This document shows, one piece after another, positions 57,301 to 64,000 of a DNA stretch of 64,000 nucleotides (the first letter of the stretch is position 1; every line of letters starts with the position of its first letter). Under the pieces are notes generated by a model. It did not search any database, was not told the DNA's origin, and saw nothing but the letters and a program-made list of their open reading frames with translations. The position numbers and the translations under genes were made by a program. This DNA comes from Plantago ovata (lineage: Eukaryota > Streptophyta > Magnoliopsida > Lamiales > Plantaginaceae). The DNA is taken from the NCBI GenBank assembly GCA_028274465.1, contig CM051456.1, positions 64,652,753 to 64,716,752 of the forward strand, written 5' to 3'.

Positions 57301-58605
57301 ATGGCACCAAGATCGAGGAGAGCCGGCACGAACAGAAAGGGGAAGGGAGTAGCTTCAAGCTCCCAACCATCTCACCATATGTACGAGTTGTCTGTAGCTG
57401 CGATAGAGGTGCGTCAAAGGCTAGAAGCGGAGCTGGCCGACGGGGGGAGATCGATCATCCCTGACAGGAGGATTGATATTCCAGAGTCAGTAGTTGATAA
57501 AGCGGGGTATAGGACGCTATCACGATTGTGGTCACAAAGGAATTGGGTATGGTACAGTTCCAACAGGTTCAAGGGGTACGACGAGAGCCTCCTCCAAGAG
57601 TTCTACACTGGATACACAGATCTCGAGGAGAAGAATGGGGTACTAGTCCGAGGCCTGATAATACCGTGGACACTAGAGCACATTTCTTCATTCATCCATT
57701 TGGGGCACCAGGAATTCACAGGGAGCGACCATGCCTACCTGTATTCGAGGGCCTCTAGGGGGATCGGAAGACATATCACAGACGTGATCTGCAACAGGGA
57801 GTACCGATATCCAGAAATCGGGGGAGAACCTACACGGATCAGTCAGAGCGACCTTAGCATTGAAGCTAAGGTGATGATGAAATTTTGCATCTCCAACTTG
57901 ATCCCTAGGAAGAATGACTCGTGGATTCAGCCCTACTACGCCGAGCTCCTCTACTGCCTGATAGACAGACATCAGATCGACATAGGGCACATTATGTATG
58001 AGGAGTACGAGCGCCACTGGGAAAAGAAGAGGAAGCCTTTCATCTTCCCAAGCTTCATCACAGCCTACTGCAAATATCATGGGGTCGATGATATTGAGGA
58101 GGGGGGTTGCGAGGTCGCTGCCCTTTCACCCTCGACCATTGAGGTGCAGCTGACTAGGTATCAGTTGAAGAACCCCACGGCTGCCGCTGCTGATGTAGGA
58201 GCACCTTTCCGGCCGAGTGATTCCGATCGTGAGGATGCTATGGAGGCCGATGTTGGCCAAGCCCCTATCCCAGATATCCCGTTTGTCCATAGAGCACCGC
58301 ATGCTCCACCTCGAGCACCACAGGGGACTAGAGGATTTGACTTCTCTGAATTCCGTACCTACCTCAACGGCCGTTTCGACATAATTGATGCCAACAATGC
58401 GGCCATGCGACAGGACTTCGACAGGCACATTGTCCAGCACAACCGCGATTGGGAGATATTCGAGGAGCATCGCCAAGAGGATAGGCAGTAAATGTGGGAG
58501 CAGCAACAGCTCATCCAGCAGCAGCAGGAGGCTCTACGTCAGTCCAATGAGCTCATGTCCGACATGTGGAGGGACTTTTATGGGGATTACCATCCCGATG
58601 ATTAG
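57301..58605 (+). pseudogene. ORF3-like protein of G6 (ATHILA ORF1 / putative plant transposon protein type)
   Basis: ATG 57301 (MAPRSRRAGTNRKGKG) is chosen over the in-frame start near 57283 because it follows an acceptor-like site and matches the MAPKR start of the Sirevirus third ORF. 396 codons to a TAA at 58489-58491, which is followed in frame by a Gln-rich stretch (EQQQLIQQQQEALRQ) to TAG 58603-58605, so the stop is probably secondary. Features: basic N-terminus, WSQRNWVWYSSNRF, LLQEFYTGYTDL, VLVRGLIIPWTLEHI, a helical central domain, an acidic Pro-rich linker, and a C-terminal coiled coil. No catalytic motif is recognised; function unknown. Confidence 0.7.
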
Positions 58606-59843
58606 TCCTTTCACATGACCACTCTCAGCCAACCGGGGCCAAACCGTTCGGTAACATCTAGTATCACTTCTTATTACTCATTCTCTTTTGCTAGGGGCTA
58701 GCTTAAGAATCGTAAGGGGGATGGGATGTGAACCGTGATGTTAAGTATTGTTTGGCTTTGTGTTGATTAGTATCTTGTTCTTTGATCTTTGTTTGCATTT
58801 GCATTTTGCACGTTTACCGCTTTCTTAGATTTTTTAGGTTCCATTCACTACATTCATCCTAGGATAGTCTTGTATATTTTATATGGAGTTTATTGCCGAA
58901 TTTTTTGAACTTTTTTATTGGGAAGATCAACTAACTATGTCATTAATCGTGTGCTTCATCTCTATAAATTTGTTTGAGGTTTTTCTCGCTTGGCCTGTCA
59001 CATTTATGTATTGTAGTTAGTTGAGCTTGGTAGTCTCGACATCACTTAGTGGTGTTTTCTCTACTGCGGTTGATGAAGGCCTTTATAATAGGATGATGCA
59101 TGTTAGGGTCTTATGGTTGTTTCCCGAGTAATTATGTACCTAAGAGGCAACAAGTCTTCACCATGCTTTGAGATTGCTAAATGCCTAGGAAGGAGGTAGT
59201 GTGAGGTTGTGTGATCCTTTGTTTATAACCTATTCTTCCGAATAGGTTTGGGGAGGGGGTTGCACCATCATAGACTTGTTTTCGTTTTTCATTTCCGTAT
59301 TGTGAGTTTGTTTTTCCTTTTCCGTAAATTTTGTACTCCAACCTATTCTTTCGAATAGGTTTGGGGAAGTCGTGTGAGTCATTTTATTTCTCTTTTTGTT
59401 ATGCTACTGCTGGCTAAAAAAAAAAATCGAAAAAAAAAATAAAAAAATTCCAGGAAAAAAGAAAAAAAGAAAAAGAAGAATCTGGAAAGAAAAAAAAGAA
59501 AAAAAAGGAAAAGACCCCAAAAAAGCAAAGAAGGGTCCAAAAAAGAAAGCCGAATAGCAGTTAGCAAAGTGTTGTGTATCATCTTCCAATTCTTGTTCGT
59601 AATCGTTTTGTAATTTTCTATTTTTTGTCTTTTTTGTCTTGAGTGTCATCTGTTCTAGACCACCCTCGTCCTGCCATTCAGGAAGTGGTGAATAGCTTAA
59701 GACTTTACTTTAGAGATGGGTAGAATAGGGGAGTGTTATCTTTTATAGGGAACCCTCCTTCGTTTGATGAGAGCCAATACTGGTTCGACCTCTTTGAGGG
59801 AAAGTCTTAACATGGTGGAACAACAGTAAGTCCTCAGTTTCAT
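58606..59843 (+). other. G6 3' non-coding region (truncated)
   Basis: Collinear with G1 28560-29570. Hairpins at 59227-59248 (loop TTCC) and 59340-59361 (loop TTTC) followed by GGTTTGGGGA, A-rich tract 59416-59548, GACCCC...AAGGGTC. Ends before the PPT at the junction with element C. Confidence 0.85.
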
Positions 59844-60453
59844 ACAGCTTTCTGAAGCTTGTATATCATCTTGGTTTCTGACGGAAGTTCAAAGCCAGGT
59901 GGTTGTTCTAAGTAGACTTCTTCAGCAAGTTCACCATTGAAGAATGCACTTTTAACATCCATTTGATAAACAATGAAGTCATTGTGAGCAGCAAAGGCCA
60001 AGAAAAGTCTAATTGCATCCAATCTTGCAACTGGTGCATAAGACTCATCATAGTCCAATCCTTCAGTCTGACAGTAACCTTGAGCAACTAAACGTGCTTT
60101 ATTTCTTGTTACTTCACCAGACTCACTCAGCTTGTTTTTGAACACCCACTTTGTACCAATAGCTTTCTTGCCTTCAACAAGAGGTACAAGTTTCCAGACT
60201 TTGTTCCTTTCAAATTGATCCAGTTCTTCTTGCATTGCCTTGATCCATTCAGAATGCTTTAGAGCTTCTTCTATGGTCTTGGGTTCAATTTCTGAAACAA
60301 AGCAAGAGAACAAAGATTCTACTTCTACGACATTTGCTTCTTCAGCAAGTCCATGAGTAGCAGAAACTTTGGATCTAGTCACTTGGCGTTTGTCAATATC
60401 ACCAATCATATCCGTAGAGGGATGATCTCTAATCCATTTGTTAACAGGCTTTC
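59844..60453 (-). pseudogene. Element C pol fragment (N-terminal half of reverse transcriptase)
   Basis: Open from the right: [104 protein letters not shown]. It stops before catalytic YVDD at 59844. It keeps YAPVARLD where A has YALVARLD, so it is not a copy of A. The right end is cut by the LTR at 60454. Confidence 0.88.
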
Positions 60454-60648
60454 TGTAACGCCCCCTATTTTTTTTATTTATTATTTAATTATTTAATTAT
60501 TTAATTTAATTAATTAATTATCGAAGTAAATTATTTTATTCGGTAATTATTTAATTTATCTTCCCGTATAAACGAATTCGTCATTTGATAGTTGGCGGAA
60601 AACTAGTTCGTTCCGTCCCATTGGATCAGCTAGCGATCTGAACTGAGA

Positions 60649-60742
60649 GGCCCAAGTCATGCTAGCTCAATTGCTGGCCCAAGCTTCGCGGCCCAACTCT
60701 TTGGCCCGTCTGATGGCCCAAGGTTCCAAACCCTAACCCTAA
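60649..60742 (+). promoter_or_regulatory. Site II (GGCCCA) cluster plus telo-box
   Basis: GGCCCA at 60649-60654, 60676-60681, 60690-60695, 60715-60720 (one more as GGCCCG), then AAACCCTAACCCTAA at 60728-60742. TGGGCC/GGCCCA with AAACCCTAA is the known combination in plant ribosomal-protein and cell-cycle gene promoters. A C/T-rich leader follows. Confidence 0.7.
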
Positions 60743-60839
60743 TTGTTTTCCCACCATTCTCATTCCTTCATCCTTCACGCCTCACCAAAAGAAAAAATAG
60801 AAGAAAGAAAAAAAAAAAGGCTCCCCTCTCTCCCTATTC

Positions 60840-61160
60840 TCGGCCGACCCCGCTGTCGCCGCCGCCGCCGTCGTCGGTCGACCAGTCCGATCCACCCCGT
60901 TCGCCGCCACGGTTCATCTCCGTCCCGCCGTTTCATTTCAGTTCCGCCGCCGGTTCTTGTACGGCCGAGATCTACTTCTCGGCTGTCATCACGCGCCGCC
61001 GCTCCACCCGACCGTGACCCGTCCCGTTTCCTCTGTGCCGTCACGCGCCGCCGCCGTCCATCGCGGTTCCTCCGTTCAGATATGGCCGCTGAGCTCCGAT
61101 CCGTTTCCTTTCGCCGTCGTTTCAAATCCGTTCCCGTTCGGTCCCGGTAAGTTTCCAGTT
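60840..61160 (+). other. CpG-rich (CCG repeat) leader segment in LTR
   Basis: GCCGCCGCCG- and TCCG-rich sequence, sharply different from the AT-rich surroundings. It ends near a donor-like GGTAAGTTT, so it may be a 5' UTR exon of the LTR transcript. Confidence 0.6.
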
Positions 61161-63272
61161 TCGGCTCGGTCCTTGCTCCGCCGGTTAGTAGCCTGCTCTG
61201 TTCCGTTCTTCTCCTCCGATCTGTCTGATCAAGCCATCTTTGTTCACTTCAATTTTCGGTAAGGCTTTATCCTTCTCCGTTCTATTCTGTCTCCTCATCT
61301 CTTTTCTTCATTTTGTTATCAAATCTTGATTTGATTTCGTTCTTTTGATTGAATAGATTCCATTCGTTTCAGTTTGAAGGTAAAACCCGATTCTTTATGC
61401 TTTTTCAATTATTTTCATTTCGGCTCGGTTTTACCATTTTGCCCCTGCTACGAAACAGTTCCGGAAATGAATCATAGGCCTGGACCTTGACTTGGGTTGA
61501 CTGCGTATTGACTAGTGTTGACTGACCTTTACTTATGGGACTGTTTTGGCACTTAGGATTTGTTTGGGGTTTGTTTTGTGATTTCTAAAACCTTTAAGGG
61601 ACCATTCTGGAATCATTGAGACTTAGTGGCAGTTTTGTAAATTATGCTTTTGACCTGGACTGATTTGAAATGCATGTTAAACCGTGGACTGAACCTGGTT
61701 GTTGCGAAACTGTGAGCTGATCCGGATTCTTGAGCCTCGAAAACATTGTTTTGTTAGTTATTAAAGTTTTTGGGGTTAAACTGTAATTTCTAAAAGTTCT
61801 GGACGGTTCTGTACTTTTGGTGGTTTTGGAACTGCTAGGCTGTTTTGCATATTTAAAACTTGAAGGATTTGTTTGATCTCTGAAACTTGTAGAATGGCCT
61901 TTTCTCTAATTAACACTGAAGGGTAAAATAGTAATTTCACCTTGATCAGTATTTGAGTCATTCTAAACTGGTTTTGGTAGTTGAGAAGGATTTATTCAGT
62001 TGTACTGTTTTACTGGGAATTGTTTTCGTAAACCTTTAACTAAGTTTAAAATCTCTTTGAAAAACTGTTTTATGTGCAAATACTTTTTCTCTTGATGTTA
62101 AGAAACTACTTGACTTGATAGCTTATTGGGTTATGTGTTGAGAGACTAACTTAGAGGTCCCGAGTTCGAGCCCCCTCCTTTACCACTTCTCCGCCGACCT
62201 TTTATTTTATCCTTTTAGCTTTTTGTTCAACTTCTAGTTAGTGACTAGACACTTCCTGTTTAGGTGCTCCGTCCGCTAGCTCTTAATACGCTCTGCTTTT
62301 GAGGATCGTTGCTCGCAAAGTCCAGGTGAGTGTTCACCCCTAAACTTATCTATTTGCGAAAAACTGGAAGGCTATGTGACAATCTGTATCTATTACTATA
62401 TATACTGTTTTACTGTATGCTTCCGCGTAAAAGTAACTAAGTCCTAAGGATGACTATTTACATTCCTTGTTTATTGCTACTCTGTTCTGGATTAACTTTT
62501 CTGCAGGAACACTTCTCGGTGTTTGATTCTCCGTATCTGTTTGTTCTATATCTGTTTTGTATGTTTTTGTGTGACCGGTCGATTAGGTCGTTATTAGGTA
62601 GGCTTGGGTAGTAGAGGACTATTGGGTTTGCTTGATTATTGCCTAGTCTAATCCCTTTTAGGCGCGAGGCAGAAGTCGCTGAGGTCTATTAGGGTCGTAG
62701 GTTCTGTTTCCCCATAGTACACGGGGGTTTCTGTTTCTGTCCGGAGTTGTATACCCTCTGGAGGGAGCTATAAGGGCTATTGGGAGTAGGAGCAATAAGG
62801 CGGGCTGCGTCAACGGACTTCGACTTATATGTTCTGTCTTTCTGTTCTGTTATCTGTTCTGTTTGTTATATTATTTGCTGAAAAGGATTTTGATTTCAAA
62901 AACTGTTTACTTTCTGTTTGTTAACTTAGAACCTCACTGAGATCCTTTATCTCACACTCTCTTTGTTTTCAAAATTCCTTCCTTCCAGATACTACTGAGG
63001 TTGCACGCGAGTAGGATGCCAGCGACTGAGAGAAGGGTCTGGGGTGTCTTTGGGAATTTATTTCAAAATAAGAAGATGGAACTTTTCACTGTCTTCAATA
63101 GTTGTTATTCATTTGATTTCTAAGTTACCGTTGGATATTTACTTGATTCTGTTAGCGCTGTGCGCGTCAAATATTATTATGGCATTTGTTGCCGACCGTT
63201 GTTTTTAAAATTATTTCAGATTTTCTCTTTTCAAGAAATTATTTTATTTTTAAAAACCGATACCGTTATAGT

Positions 63273-63302
63273 TGGTATCAGAGCTTGAGTTCAAACTCAA
63301 GC
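63273..63302 (+). other. Primer binding site and adjoining hairpin
   Basis: PBS TGGTATCAGAGC (63273-63284). It overlaps GCTTGAGTT-CA-AACTCAAGC (63283-63302), a perfect 9-bp stem with a 2-base loop. Confidence 0.85.
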
Positions 63303-64000
63303 TTGCTAGGATAGGGTCTTCTGGCCTTTGGGGTGCGTGCGAGGGTCCAAGTCGCTGGATTAGATTTTGTAGTCTTCGTTCTGTCTCTTTTAAAGTTGGT
63401 CTTCCACATTAACTCTGAACCGTCATGTTCGTCTGTTAACTGTCCTATTGTTCTGTCTTCCGTCTTCCGAAACTGTCCTACTGATCATTCTGTTTAGCTT
63501 CTACTAGGTTCACAAGCTTCCTATTGCTGCTTTGTTCATTTTCTTTAAGGCGATAATATTGTTTCTTCTAAATGCATGAGTATTTGTTTAAAAATATGTT
63601 TATTTACTATAATGTCATTTGATGCATGTTTTAAGGTTTAAACACTTATATATGCATTTATTTTACTTGTGAAGTTCATACATGATCTTGCTTGGTTCTG
63701 TCATACAATAATCTATTGTTTAACCAAAGTCGACATAAATCACTGGCAGACGGCCGGTTGTTTGAGTGATTCATGTTAACCGAGGTCAAATGACTGATCA
63801 CTTTATGAGAGAACGCTTTTATTGCATGCTTAATGTTTATGAATCTTTTCTATAACATATGAATTGCTACTTATGATTTATCATTGCTTATTCGATTTAT
63901 GTCTGCCTTGCATGCTAGGTTAGACACACTCGAGGATTTACGTGATTAGTTTCTTTCTTCCTTTTGACACCCCTAGTTAGAATTAGACCTTGGTAATTTT
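63303..64000 (+). other. Leader of the chromovirus-like element
   Basis: T-rich, no supported ORF; gag is expected beyond the right edge. CATGAT/TGCATG-type words recur but I see no clear repeat. Confidence 0.6.

Larger units (their letters stand above)
54624..59843 (+). mobile_element. Gypsy element G6 (LTR3, PBS, ORF3-like gene, truncated 3' region)
   Basis: LTR3 and the leader resemble G4, whereas the 3' region (58606-59843) resembles G1. gag and pol are absent: about 220 bp after the PBS the sequence already matches the post-gag GGGAGGCAACCC segment of G4. The 3' LTR is missing; at 59843 it breaks into element C RT with a 2-3 base overlap (ATA). It may be a mosaic or simply an internally deleted relative. 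Confidence 0.7.
44954..60453 (-). mobile_element. Sirevirus-like element C (3' LTR, env-like C-terminus, pol fragment; interrupted)
   Basis: 3' LTR 44954-46520, PPT, env-like ORF end 46782-47669, then a gypsy cluster (47670-59843), then RT sequence 59844-60453 in the same orientation and correct order, then the insertion at 60454. I infer one element with the piece between mid-env and mid-RT deleted together with the end of the gypsy cluster. That 59844-60453 belongs to C is an inference from order and strand. Confidence 0.65.
60454..63270 (+). repeat. 5' LTR, 2.8 kb
   Basis: Begins TGTAACGCC; the end before the PBS reads CCGTTATA, not the usual CA, probably a mutation. Contains an ATTTAATT-rich start (60470-60525), a host-like promoter (60649-60742), a CpG-rich leader (60840-61160) and donor-like CCGGTAAGTTT (about 61146). 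Open frames inside are Arg/Ser low complexity and not supported as genes. Confidence 0.75.
60454..64000 (+). mobile_element. Ty3/gypsy element, chromovirus-like (LTR and leader; runs off right edge)
   Basis: LTR start TGTAACGCCCCC interrupts element C, and a tRNA-Met PBS lies at 63273. LTR starts of the TGTAACGCC type with this PBS are typical of Tekay/Del-like chromoviruses; the clade is inferred because no coding sequence is present. Left target sequence CTTTC. Confidence 0.75.

Noticed and set aside
60743..61262. Arg/Ser-rich ORFs on both strands
   Set aside because: CCG-rich LTR leader; low complexity, no domain, and located between a promoter-like cluster and a donor-like site.

Overview
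This window is a nest of LTR retrotransposons from a plant nuclear genome, almost certainly heterochromatic. I see no host gene, rRNA, tRNA, CRISPR array or bacterial feature. The plant origin rests on the element families: a Sirevirus-like Ty1/copia family (gag with a UBN2-type domain, an acidic coiled-coil tail and a third env-like ORF), a second Ty1/copia family, several Athila-like Ty3/gypsy families primed by tRNA-Asp, and a large chromovirus-like LTR primed by initiator tRNA-Met. A eudicot is likely, but I cannot name the species. Names A-D and G1-G6 are labels for this annotation only.

Layout. 1-6187: Sirevirus-like element B (minus strand; 5' LTR 4748-6187, gag, start of pol), inserted into the env-like ORF of Sirevirus-like element A. 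6188-34933: element A (minus), split by copia element D (7482-16668) and by the nearly complete Athila-like element G1 (21809-31173, flanked by the 5-bp duplication GCTGA). 34934-36238: the 5' end of minus-strand gypsy G2, into which A inserted; G2 in turn sits in the 3' region of plus-strand gypsy G3. 36544-36643: 100 N. 36644-42538 repeats 30625-36543 almost base for base, and both repeat ends coincide with the gap edges, so this is probably an unmerged contig overlap. 42233-44953: the G3 3' region and LTR start, containing a 990-bp inverted-repeat DNA element (43055-44044). 44954-47669 and 59844-60453: Sirevirus-like element C, which holds a head-to-tail cluster of related gypsy elements (G4 encoding only gag and protease; deletion remnant G5; G6 encoding an ORF3-like protein). 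60454-64000: a 2.8-kb LTR and leader of another gypsy element.

Autonomous functions. G1 carries gag, protease, RT, RNase H and integrase, but has nonsense and frameshift breaks. A, B and D carry complete or partial copia gag-pol sets, all broken somewhere. G4 has an open gag-protease frame and no polymerase, so it would need enzymes from a relative. Several breaks are stops explicable by C-to-T change, as expected for old methylated DNA.

Most interesting non-coding signal. The gypsy families share two covarying hairpin systems. (1) Modules with core GCG-AAN-CGC and variable but self-complementary arms lie just upstream of the LTR TATA box (G1, G2), in LTRs of the G4 family, and again between gag and ORF3 inside G4 and G6; their number differs between the two LTRs of one element. 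(2) A 9-bp-stem hairpin AACCTATTC/GAATAGGTT, directly followed by a polypurine-like GGTTTGGGGAGG in most copies, is repeated two or three times in every gypsy 3' region. The Sirevirus elements have their own dispersed motif (TCAGCAA/TTGCTGA), and the final LTR has a host-like site II plus telo-box promoter.
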